Source: JBBDYH01 sp040901795 (lineage in GTDB: Bacteria > Planctomycetota > Planctomycetia > Pirellulales > JALHPA01). From it: 64,000 nucleotides of DNA. The position numbers were made by a program, and so were the translations under genes. The notes under the pieces were generated by a model that saw only the letters and a list, made by a program, of their open reading frames with translations, did not search any database and was not told the origin of the DNA. Shown here piece after piece: positions 34,336 through 41,699 of this stretch (position 1 is the first letter of the stretch; each line of letters starts with the position of its first letter). The stretch covers positions 20,830-84,829 of the forward strand of contig JBBDYH010000127.1 of the NCBI GenBank assembly GCA_040901795.1. Reading direction: 5' to 3'.

Positions 34336-35805
34336 ATGACAGGCAATACGCTCGATTCTCGCCGCGAGCGCTTCCTCGCTCGCCGCGACTTCCTGAAGAC
34401 CATGAGCGCCGCCACGTTGGCCGCCCTGGCTGCGGGCGAACCGCGACTGCTGCGCGGAGACGAGAGCGCCGATGCCGCCAAGACCGACCAACCAAAGGCG
34501 ACCGCCGACACCTGCATCCTGCTCTGGATGGCCGGTGGCATGGCGGCGCCCGAGACGTTCGACCCCAAGCGCTATGTGCCGTTTGAAGTCGGCGTGCCGG
34601 CCGGCAAGATCATGAGCACTTTTCCAGCCATCGACACCGTCGTCGATAACATCAAGATCTCCGCCGGGCTCGAAAATATCGCCAACGTCCTCGACCGTGG
34701 CACGCTTATCCGCACGCACGTGCTACCCGATCTCGGCCACATCCTCCACTCGCGCCATCAATATCACTGGCACACCGGTTACGTCCCGCCGCAGACGGTG
34801 GCCGCGCCGCACATGGGCGCATGGATGGCCAAGGTGTTGGGGCCGCGCAACCCCGCGATTCCGGCCTTCATCGACATTGGTCAACGGCTGGAAGGGGTTG
34901 GCGAAAAAGAAGAGCTGAAGGCTTTTCATACCGCCGGATTTTTCGGGAGCGAGTATGGGCCGTTTCTGCTGCCATACCCGGATCAGGCGCTGGAAGCCGT
35001 CCGCCCGCCGAAGGGAATGACTCCCGCCCGGTTTGAAGCGCGCTGGAAGCGTTACCGTGAGCTCGTAAAGCGCGGCCCGCCTGGCGAAACCGCCAGCGAT
35101 TACCAGCAAGAATCGATGATCCGCGCGATGGAGAACGCGCACCGGCTGCTCAGCTCGCCCGACCGCAAGGCGTTCGATCTGTCGCTGGAGTCGAAGGAGA
35201 GTTACGAAAAGTACAACACCAGCCGGTTCGGGCTCGGCTGCTTACTCGCTCGGCGGCTGACCGAGGCGGGGGCGCGATTTATCGAAGTGACCACTGAGTA
35301 CGTGCCATTTCTAAGCTGGGACACGCACGAGAATGGTCACACGACCGCCAAGGGGATGAAGGAGGCGATCGATCGGCCGGTCGCGCAGCTCATCCGCGAC
35401 CTTGAGCAGCGCGGCCTGCTCGACCGCACGCTGGTGGTGCTGGCCAGCGAGTTCAGCCGCGACATGATGATCGAGGGCGTGCCGGGCAGCGCCGCCCGCG
35501 ACCAGTCGCGCGCCCCCGCCGAAACGATGCAGGAGCTGAAGCAGTACGGCTTGCACCGGCACTTCACCGGATCTAGCTCAGTGCTAATGTTCGGCGGCGG
35601 CATCAAGCGCGGCGTGCTGTACGGCGAAACGGCGGCCGAGCGTCCGTGCATCGTGACCAAGAACCCGATCAGTGTTACCGACCTGCACGCCACAATCTAC
35701 TCGGCGATGGGCATCTCGCCGCGCACAGCCTTCGATGTCGAGAAACGGCCGTTCTACGTCACCGAAGATGGCAAGGGGAAACCGGTAATGGAACTGTTTG
35801 CTTGA
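34336..35805 (+). CDS. DUF1501 exported (Tat-type) sulfatase-like protein
   Basis: 489 residues from ATG 34336, preceded by GGAGGGG. A classical twin-arginine signal is present (ARRDFLKTMSAATLAALAAG). It has the DUF1501 layout: TCILLWMAGGMAAPETFDPK, HILHSRHQYHWHTGYVPP, LLARRLTEAGARFIEVTTE, LVVLASEFSRDMM, SSVLMFGGGIKRGVLYGET and VTDLHATIYSAMGI. It shares the fold and order of motifs with the copy at 30043 but is clearly diverged, so the two pairs are not a recent duplication. Likely works in the periplasm or cell envelope with the upstream heme protein; reaction unknown. Confidence 0.9.
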   Translation: MTGNTLDSRRERFLARRDFLKTMSAATLAALAAGEPRLLRGDESADAAKTDQPKATADTCILLWMAGGMAAPETFDPKRYVPFEVGVPAGKIMSTFPAIDTVVDNIKISAGLENIANVLDRGTLIRTHVLPDLGHILHSRHQYHWHTGYVPPQTVAAPHMGAWMAKVLGPRNPAIPAFIDIGQRLEGVGEKEELKAFHTAGFFGSEYGPFLLPYPDQALEAVRPPKGMTPARFEARWKRYRELVKRGPPGETASDYQQESMIRAMENAHRLLSSPDRKAFDLSLESKESYEKYNTSRFGLGCLLARRLTEAGARFIEVTTEYVPFLSWDTHENGHTTAKGMKEAIDRPVAQLIRDLEQRGLLDRTLVVLASEFSRDMMIEGVPGSAARDQSRAPAETMQELKQYGLHRHFTGSSSVLMFGGGIKRGVLYGETAAERPCIVTKNPISVTDLHATIYSAMGISPRTAFDVEKRPFYVTEDGKGKPVMELFA

Positions 35806-35814
35806 AGAGACTGT

Positions 35815-35913
35815 GAGATACGGAGGGAGATGAGGAGATGCAGCAAAGAACGCTGATCTCTTCATCCCCTGATCTCCCTTTTTCGTATCCCCCTATCTCC
35901 CCCCTTCATAGCC
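35815..35913. repeat. Purine-rich/pyrimidine-rich inverted repeat
   Basis: GGAGGGAGATGAGGAGATG (left arm) faces CATCCCCTGATCTCCC and CCCCCTATCTCCCCC (right arm). It lies between the DUF1501 gene and rarA. A similar asymmetric element is at 53210-53356 before nadA. No gene is seen in the gap. Confidence 0.75.
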
Positions 35914-35943
35914 CTACCTTCCGCACTATCTCCCCATTCCCTG

Positions 35944-37287
35944 ATGTCGTCCCTCTTTGAAGCCGCCGAAGCCGAAAACCGCCGTGGCGCGCAGCCGCTC
36001 GCCGCGCGGATCCGGCCGCGCACGCTCGCCGAGTTCGTCGGTCAGGAGCATTTTCTCGGCGAAGGGAAACTGCTCCGCCGGTTGCTCACCGCCGATCGGC
36101 TCGGCTCGGTGATCTTCTTTGGACCTCCCGGCACCGGCAAGACCACGCTCGCGCGGTTGCTGGCTACCGAAAGCAAAAGCGTCTTCCGTCAGTTCAGTGC
36201 CGTCACCAGCGGCGTCAAAGACCTGCGCGAGTTGTTGGACGAAGCTCGCGACCGTCTGAGCGCCGACGGCGTCAAGACGCTGCTCTTCATCGACGAGATC
36301 CACCGCTTCAACAAGCTGCAACAGGATGCACTCTTGCCGGATGTTGAAGAAGGGATCGTCACGCTAGTCGGCGCCACGACCGCCAATCCGTTTTTTGCCG
36401 TGAATAGCGCGCTGGTCAGCCGCAGCCGCGTGTTCGAGTTCAAACCGCTCTCGCTTGAAGACATCAAGACGCTTGTCCGCCGGGCGCTTGCCGACCGCGA
36501 GCGCGGCTTGGGCCACGAAGATGTCCGCCTGCACGACGACGCGCTCGACTTTCTGGCCGCGGTGAGCGACGGCGACGCGCGGCGGGCCTTGGGCGCGCTC
36601 GAGGTCGGCGTCTTGAGCAGCGCCGAGCGGCCGCTCGAGTTCACGCGGGAGCTGGCCGCCGAGAGCGTCCAGCGCAAGGCGGTGACGTACGACAAGCTCG
36701 GCGACGCCCACTACGACTCGGCCAGCGCTCTGATCAAGAGTCTCCGGGGTAGCGATCCCGACGCGGCGTTGTATTGGCTAGCGCGTATGCTCGAAGGAGG
36801 CGAGGACGTGCGGTTTCTGACGCGCCGCCTGGTGATCCTCGCCAGCGAAGACGTGGGCAATGCCGACCCGCAGGCGTTGCCGCTGGCCGTGGCGGCGATG
36901 CAGGCCTGCGAGTTTGTCGGCCTGCCGGAGTGTCAGCTCACACTCGCGCAATGCGTCACCTACCTTGCCTGTGCGCCGAAGAGCAACGCCGCCACCGTCG
37001 CGATCGGCGAAGCGCTCGACGACGTTCGTCAGGGGCGCTTGCTCCCCGTGCCCGTTCACTTGCAAGACAAGCATTATCCCGGGGCCAAGCGGCTGGGCCA
37101 CGGCGAGGGTTACGAGTACGCCCACGATGCGCCGGACGCCATTGCCGCCCAGGACTACCTCGGCGTCGAGCGTGAATATTATCGCCCGGTCGATCGCGGC
37201 TTCGAAGGGGAATTGGCGCAGCGATTGGAAACGATCCGGCAAAGGTTGCGGGCCAGGCGGCAGAGACCTGCGAGCGACAATGAATGA
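35944..37287 (+). CDS. rarA: Replication-associated recombination protein A (MgsA/RarA)
   Basis: AAA+ ATPase of the clamp-loader superfamily that acts at stalled replication forks. 447 residues. Visible: ARIRPRTLAEFVGQEH, Walker A GPPGTGKT (residues 60-67), sensor region FSAVTSGVKDLRELL, Walker B TLLFIDEIHRFNKLQQDALL, GATTANPFFAVNSALVSRSR and the C-terminal domain EDVRFLTRRLVILASEDVGNADP with LAQCVTYLACAPKSNA and PVPVHLQDKHYPGAKRLGHG, the last being highly typical. A complete gene starting at ATG 35944. Confidence 0.94.
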   Translation: MSSLFEAAEAENRRGAQPLAARIRPRTLAEFVGQEHFLGEGKLLRRLLTADRLGSVIFFGPPGTGKTTLARLLATESKSVFRQFSAVTSGVKDLRELLDEARDRLSADGVKTLLFIDEIHRFNKLQQDALLPDVEEGIVTLVGATTANPFFAVNSALVSRSRVFEFKPLSLEDIKTLVRRALADRERGLGHEDVRLHDDALDFLAAVSDGDARRALGALEVGVLSSAERPLEFTRELAAESVQRKAVTYDKLGDAHYDSASALIKSLRGSDPDAALYWLARMLEGGEDVRFLTRRLVILASEDVGNADPQALPLAVAAMQACEFVGLPECQLTLAQCVTYLACAPKSNAATVAIGEALDDVRQGRLLPVPVHLQDKHYPGAKRLGHGEGYEYAHDAPDAIAAQDYLGVEREYYRPVDRGFEGELAQRLETIRQRLRARRQRPASDNE

Positions 37288-37413
37288 TCCAGTTGACTCC
37301 CGCCTGGTTTACCCGCACACTACAGTCTGCAAATCGCCGGCTAACACCGGTGGTTGGCCCCAGTTCAATTCGGACCGCTCCACCTGACCCATGCGGAAAG
37401 GAAGGGTACCGGC

Positions 37414-37917
37414 TTGGACCAAGAAGACGGCACACAGAAGCTCACGTTTCTGTTCATCCTGCTTTTGACTGGCGCTGGCGCCCTCGCCTGGGTGTACTGG
37501 CCGCGCTCGCACCGCGCCAGCACCCCCGAACAACTCGCCGAGCAGGCGCTCGCCGGCGAGAACCTAATCGTGCAGGCGCGCGCCGCGGCGCAGTTGAGCA
37601 CGCAAGGCGCCGCTCCGCAACTGCGCCAGGTAATCGCGCAAACGCGCAATCCTGAGGTCCGAGCTACGGCAGCTCAAGCGCTCGGCGATCTCGAGGACTT
37701 TCAAAGCGTACCCGAGCTGCTCCGACTCTGCGCTGATCCGTCTCCCCTGGTGCGCGGCCGGGCCGGCGCCGCGGTGACGAACATCATCGGCATGGATTTC
37801 TTCTTCAAGGCCGATGACCCACCAAAAGAACGCGCGGCCGCCATCGAGTCGATGCGCCGCGCGTACGATCAAATGCGCCGCAGCCCCCCGCCGAAATACA
37901 GGAGCCAGACGCCATGA
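37414..37917 (+). CDS. Membrane-anchored HEAT-repeat protein
   Basis: 167 residues from TTG 37414, preceded by GGAAGG; an upstream in-frame TTG at 37354 is the alternative. One N-terminal membrane segment (LTFLFILLLTGAGALAWVYW) is followed by HEAT/ARM-type helical repeats (AARAAAQLSTQGAAPQLRQVI; NPEVRATAAQALGDL; VPELLRLCADPSPLVRGRAG) and a charged Pro-rich tail. HEAT repeats usually mediate protein contacts. Its stop overlaps the start of the DUF1559 gene by four bases (ATGA), so the two are probably translated together. Function not known. Confidence 0.7.
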   Translation: MDQEDGTQKLTFLFILLLTGAGALAWVYWPRSHRASTPEQLAEQALAGENLIVQARAAAQLSTQGAAPQLRQVIAQTRNPEVRATAAQALGDLEDFQSVPELLRLCADPSPLVRGRAGAAVTNIIGMDFFFKADDPPKERAAAIESMRRAYDQMRRSPPPKYRSQTP

Positions 37918-38816
37918 GTAGGCACGCACATCGCGGTTTCACGCTTGTTGAACTGTTGGTCGTGATCGCGATCATCGGCATTCTGGTGGCCATGTTGCTG
38001 CCCGCGATCCAATCGGCTCGCGGCGCCGCCCGGCGGACGCAGTGCCTCAACAACCTGCACAATCTGGGCATCGCCTATCATAGCCGCAAGTCCGTGAAGA
38101 AGATCCTCTCGGCCGGCGAATGGGTGGCCAACTTCAGCGCGTTTGCCGAGCGGAACGAGGGCATTTTTCTCTGCCCCGACGATCTGCGCTCGCCGATCCC
38201 ACTGGCCGGCTTCCTGCACTGCCGCAATCGCGGCTTCACCGATTTCGGCGGCAGCCACGACATTCCCTTCGACACCCAGGGACTTCGTTGCCGGCTTTCG
38301 ACCGCCGTGTCGCGGACGACGCCCGACAGCTACGGCCTGGAGTTCGAATCAACCGACATTTGGGACCATAACGACCTGCGCGTGCGCATCGAACCGCAAT
38401 CCAATGGCACTGCCAAGCTCACCGCCCTGAGCGAGAATTCCGGACACACCTACGACCTTAAGGGGCCGGACGGGCTGGTGGTTATGAGGAATTTTGGCCC
38501 CGGCCGCGTCGCCTTTCTGCCGTACTGGCGCACCAGTTATGGTGGGAACAATCGCATGCCCAAGCTCAACCGGGACGACAGCGGCAAAGTGCTGCTCTTG
38601 GACTACAACAAGATTCTTGCCGACGTGATCGGCCCCAACGCGCGCGACAACTGGCTCAAGCACTCTGCAGCGCGGCATAGTGAGACGATCAACGTGTTGT
38701 TCATGGACGGTCACAGCGAAACCCGCGACCCCACTGAGATCGACCCCCGCATCCGCGCGTTCCATGACGAGTACTGGCGACCGACGGCGGATGAGAAGAT
38801 GTTGCTCCCGTTGTGA
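37914..38816 (+). CDS. DUF1559 type IV pilin-like (prepilin N-terminus) protein
   Basis: 300 residues. Residues 8-32 hold the type IV pilin/pseudopilin signal GFTLVELLVVIAIIGILVAM, cut after the Gly and N-methylated in the family, with LLPAIQSARGAARRTQCLNN following. The remainder is a globular domain with VAFLPYW and NVLFMDGHSETRDP, a DUF1559 hallmark near the C-terminus. DUF1559 is greatly expanded in planctomycetes and is associated with secreted pseudopilins of undefined role. It overlaps the HEAT-repeat gene by four bases. Confidence 0.85.
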   Translation: MSRHAHRGFTLVELLVVIAIIGILVAMLLPAIQSARGAARRTQCLNNLHNLGIAYHSRKSVKKILSAGEWVANFSAFAERNEGIFLCPDDLRSPIPLAGFLHCRNRGFTDFGGSHDIPFDTQGLRCRLSTAVSRTTPDSYGLEFESTDIWDHNDLRVRIEPQSNGTAKLTALSENSGHTYDLKGPDGLVVMRNFGPGRVAFLPYWRTSYGGNNRMPKLNRDDSGKVLLLDYNKILADVIGPNARDNWLKHSAARHSETINVLFMDGHSETRDPTEIDPRIRAFHDEYWRPTADEKMLLPL

Positions 38817-38826
38817 TCTAGGACCG

Positions 38827-38854
38827 TTCAAGAGTTTGGTCGGCCGGGTATAAT
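38827..38854 (+). promoter_or_regulatory. Candidate sigma70-like promoter upstream of the small-gene cluster
   Basis: TTCAAG (38827-38832) and TATAAT (38849-38854) are separated by 16 bases. The -10 box is perfect and the -35 is weak. It lies upstream of the small-gene cluster at 38960-40101. A second TATAAT occurs at 39304-39309, in front of the gene at 39329, but without a convincing -35. Unproven in this phylum. Confidence 0.3.
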
Positions 38855-38959
38855 CTTGATAGCGACGTCGAACCGATTCCGATGGCACCGCTTTCCGATG
38901 ATGCGCTCGTTGTCCGAGGCGGTCAAAACCTGCCCGAAAGCTTTGCCAAGGCATGCAAT

Positions 38960-39232
38960 ATGGTTGTTCCTCGAGTTTACGCCGATTTTCAAAACCTCGA
39001 CGAATCAAACCGTCTGCGGCTGAATTGCGACGGAACTTTCGGGGACTTAGAACGTCGGGGGATTGCACTGCGAGAAGGTCTTACGCTCAGCTTCTATACA
39101 GACGATGCTGATGACGAAGGGCGTCCTACGGAGCTGACGGTGGAGGGAAAAGTGCATTATGACCCTGATGCAAAATGCTGGGTCGCATCGGTCGATTGGA
39201 ACGCACTCCGTCAGGTCCCCGTCTCCGAATGA
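38960..39232 (+). CDS. Small protein of unknown function
   Basis: 90 residues from ATG 38960 (MVVPRVYADFQNLDESNRLR). An earlier ATG at 38882 gives 116 residues and adds APLSDDALVVRGGQNLPESF plus six more, which looks like the opening of a different small-protein family, so it may be a leftover of another gene read through. The core, from VYADFQ to YTDDADDEG and CWVASVDW, resembles short uncharacterised proteins known to me from planctomycetes and cyanobacteria; that recollection is unverified. Acidic, no signal peptide. The stop overlaps a 23-codon frame at 39229. Role unknown. Confidence 0.55.
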   Translation: MVVPRVYADFQNLDESNRLRLNCDGTFGDLERRGIALREGLTLSFYTDDADDEGRPTELTVEGKVHYDPDAKCWVASVDWNALRQVPVSE

Positions 39233-39300
39233 ATCGGCACACTCTTAAAGTGCAGGAACAACCGGATGGTATGCTGCTCGCGGTCGTGAATTACGATTGA
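39229..39300 (+). CDS. Very short frame, doubtful gene
   Basis: 23 codons (MNRHTLKVQEQPDGMLLAVV plus three residues) that overlap the previous stop by the ATGA coupling pattern. It may be a small translated leader or merely chance. It separates the gene at 38960 from the cassette at 39329. No family recognised. Confidence 0.2.
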   Translation: MNRHTLKVQEQPDGMLLAVVNYD

Positions 39301-39328
39301 TGGTATAATCAAGTAACGGGCCCTGACG

Positions 39329-39721
39329 GTGATCAACGTGGCGTTGGGGAAGCCCGCGGACATTCCGCCCGATACGGTTGTGCACCGCATAGGTGGATCA
39401 GCGATTAGCAATCTTCGATTGTCTGCGCTCGACAGAACATTGAGTCCTCCAGGCATTTCCGTGCTCTTGGGAGGAACGCCGCAAAAAGCAGCCGAACAAT
39501 TGAGAGACGCGTTTCCGCGCTCCAGGAAATGGAATGCGGCGCAGGATGTGAGCACATCGACGGCGACCGCAATACGCAGTGCTGGTTTTGAGCTTATACC
39601 CGATCCAACCGCTCGGTTCTCCAACCATGCACGACTTATCCATTCCATGGGGAGTGCGGGATTCGATGACGCGAATCTAAGAATACTGGAGCGGGTGTTT
39701 CACGACACTAGCGGGTGTTGA
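39329..39721 (+). CDS. Small protein of unknown function, first gene of a two-gene cassette
   Basis: 130 residues from GTG 39329. No signal peptide or membrane segment. Notable segments are TVVHRIGGSAISNLRLSALD, LSPPGISVLLGGTPQKAAEQ and a C-terminal part TSTATAIRSAGFELIPDPTA followed by NHARLIH and GFDDANLRILERVF. These look like conserved blocks of a defined family rather than random sequence, and the opening IGG is reminiscent of the VVRGG run that begins the long form of the gene at 38882. The next gene starts two bases after this stop (or overlaps it if a GTG at 39715 is used), so the pair is probably co-translated. Function unknown to me; toxin-like, enzyme-like or structural roles are all open. 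Confidence 0.6.
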   Translation: MINVALGKPADIPPDTVVHRIGGSAISNLRLSALDRTLSPPGISVLLGGTPQKAAEQLRDAFPRSRKWNAAQDVSTSTATAIRSAGFELIPDPTARFSNHARLIHSMGSAGFDDANLRILERVFHDTSGC

Positions 39722-39723
39722 CT

Positions 39724-40101
39724 ATGCACGTACAGGCACGCGACAACAACTACAACCTGGAGCTTGTCACTGATCAAAGTGAATCACTCGGCCGGATTGC
39801 AATTGAGCGGGCCGAAGGAAGCTTATTTTCCGGCCTCTTCACTCCTAGCCCCGCCTTTGCGTCGCTTGAAAGGCTTTTCATTGACTTTGAGGAAGCAGCG
39901 GGTCTTCAGGCGCTATCGGTGATCGACGAACTCGATGCACAGATTTCGCGTCTTGGACTGAGCGTGGTAGTCCCCCTGGGACAACGCATTCCTGTTGAGG
40001 ATGTGCAAATCTGGAGCGATGGCCAGATCAGCTTTCGACCCCTTGGGCAAGGGGTCAACAGTCTGGATGCGTTCGTCGTCACACGACCGTCGAAACATTG
40101 A
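39724..40101 (+). CDS. Small protein of unknown function, second gene of the cassette
   Basis: 125 residues from ATG 39724; GTG 39715 is an alternative start overlapping the preceding stop. The sequence is acidic and soluble, with RIAIERAEGSLFSGLF, FASLERLFIDFEEAAGLQAL and DVQIWSDGQISFRPL as the likely conserved blocks. No domain that I can name. Placement directly behind the gene at 39329, with translational coupling, suggests a partner or immunity/accessory role, but there is no direct evidence. Confidence 0.6.
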   Translation: MHVQARDNNYNLELVTDQSESLGRIAIERAEGSLFSGLFTPSPAFASLERLFIDFEEAAGLQALSVIDELDAQISRLGLSVVVPLGQRIPVEDVQIWSDGQISFRPLGQGVNSLDAFVVTRPSKH

Positions 40102-40204
40102 AGCTGTCACTAGCCGTAGGCGACTCTTCCCGCGGAGGAGTTGGAACCTGTCTGCAAAGCTCGCGGACTTCGTTCTGAATCCGCCCCAGGCTGCCGGAGC
40201 CGCT

Positions 40205-41665
40205 ATGAATTGGTCTCCAATCTTGATCCTGATTCTGCTGACCACTTACTCACTCGCCGGCGAGGTTGCGCTCGCTGAAACCAAGACGGCCGGGCCGTTG
40301 CGGGTCCATCCAACGAACGCCCGCTACTTCATGGATGGAACGAAAAACGCCAACGGCTCGCTAACGGCCGTCTACCTGACCGGCTCGCACACCTGGGCCA
40401 ATCTGATCGACCGCGGGCCGGGCGATCCGCCGCCGCCGTTTGACTTCGATGGCTACCTGGATTTCCTCGAGAAGCACAACCACAACTTCATCCGCCTCTG
40501 GAGCCGGCACATCAGTTGGTACACCAACTGCGGCAGCGAGCAGCTTTGGGCTGGACCGCTGGCTTGGCAGCGCACCGGTCCCGGCAAGGCGCTCGATGGC
40601 AAACCCAAGTTCGATCTGACGAAATTCGATCCGGCGTACTTCGAACGCCTGCGGTCGCGCGTCAAAGCCGCCGGTAAGCGCGGGATCCATGTCTCGATTA
40701 TGCTCTTTGGTGGTTACCAGGAGGCAGGGCCGAATTGGACGGGGAACCCATTCCATAAGGACAACAATACGAACGGCATCGACGGCGATCCCAGCAACGA
40801 CGGCCACGGCTGGGAGACGCAGACGGCGGCAGCTATCCCCAAAGCGGTCGCCGAAGTTCAGCGCGCCTACGTTCGAAAAGTGATCGACACCGTGAACTAC
40901 CTCGATAATGTGCTGTTCGAAATTTCCAACGAGAGTCCGGAGACGTCGCGGGACTGGCAGTATGAAATGATCCGCTTCATCCATCGCGAAGAAGCGACGA
41001 AACCCAAGCAGCACCCCGTCGGCATGACCGCCGGTTACTGGACGCCCGATGAGACGCGCCGCAACGTCGATGCCAGCCCGGCCGAGTGGGTGTCGTATCA
41101 ATTTGAAGCCAGGCCGCAGGCGGCCCAGGAATTCTTCGACGTCAACAATCCCTTCCTGGCCGACGGGCGAAAAGTGAGCATTCAGGACTCGGATCACTGG
41201 TGGGTGGTACAGATCTACGGCAACGCCACCTTCGGTCGCGACTGGGTGTGGAAGAGCTTCTGCCGCGGCCACAATCCGATTTTGATGGAGCATCTGCCGC
41301 CGCAATCGTTCGTGGCCGACGATCATCCGCTCACGCCGGACGACCCCGGCTATATTGCCTCGCGCAACGCCATGGGCCAGACGCGCCACTATGCCGAGCG
41401 GATGAATCTGGCGACAATGACGCCACGGGATGCGTTGTCGTCAACGAAGTATTGCCTCGCTGATCCCGGCAATGAGTATCTGGCCTATCAACCGCGCGAC
41501 GGTGTGTTCACCGTCGAATTGGCCGACGGGATTTACACCGCCGAGTGGTCCGACCCAATCCGAGACCAAACGATGTCAGCCGGCAACGTCAACGGCGGCG
41601 GCGACCGCGAGTTCAAACCGCCATTCGAAGGCGCCGCGGTGCTGTACCTGAAAAGCGGACCGTGA
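40205..41665 (+). CDS. Secreted glycoside-hydrolase-like (TIM barrel) protein with collagen-binding-like C-terminus
   Basis: 486 residues from ATG 40205 (signal MNWSPILILILLTTYSLAGE). The frame runs open to 39995, but that part has no signal. Features: ARYFMDGTKNANGSLTAVYL with GSHTWANL, as in the DUF4038/apiosidase-like clan; a TIM-barrel core with FDGYLDFLEKHNHNFIRLW; a probable acid/base Glu in NVLFEISNESPE; a second candidate Glu in NPILMEHLPP; and a C-terminal DGVFTVELADGIYTAEWSDP segment similar to the putative collagen-binding domain of such enzymes. The substrate is probably a plant or extracellular polysaccharide; specificity cannot be read. Catalytic roles of the Glu residues are inferred. 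Confidence 0.8.
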   Translation: MNWSPILILILLTTYSLAGEVALAETKTAGPLRVHPTNARYFMDGTKNANGSLTAVYLTGSHTWANLIDRGPGDPPPPFDFDGYLDFLEKHNHNFIRLWSRHISWYTNCGSEQLWAGPLAWQRTGPGKALDGKPKFDLTKFDPAYFERLRSRVKAAGKRGIHVSIMLFGGYQEAGPNWTGNPFHKDNNTNGIDGDPSNDGHGWETQTAAAIPKAVAEVQRAYVRKVIDTVNYLDNVLFEISNESPETSRDWQYEMIRFIHREEATKPKQHPVGMTAGYWTPDETRRNVDASPAEWVSYQFEARPQAAQEFFDVNNPFLADGRKVSIQDSDHWWVVQIYGNATFGRDWVWKSFCRGHNPILMEHLPPQSFVADDHPLTPDDPGYIASRNAMGQTRHYAERMNLATMTPRDALSSTKYCLADPGNEYLAYQPRDGVFTVELADGIYTAEWSDPIRDQTMSAGNVNGGGDREFKPPFEGAAVLYLKSGP

Positions 41666-41699
41666 GAATAATCGTCCGGCATTGAACCGGAGTACGGCA

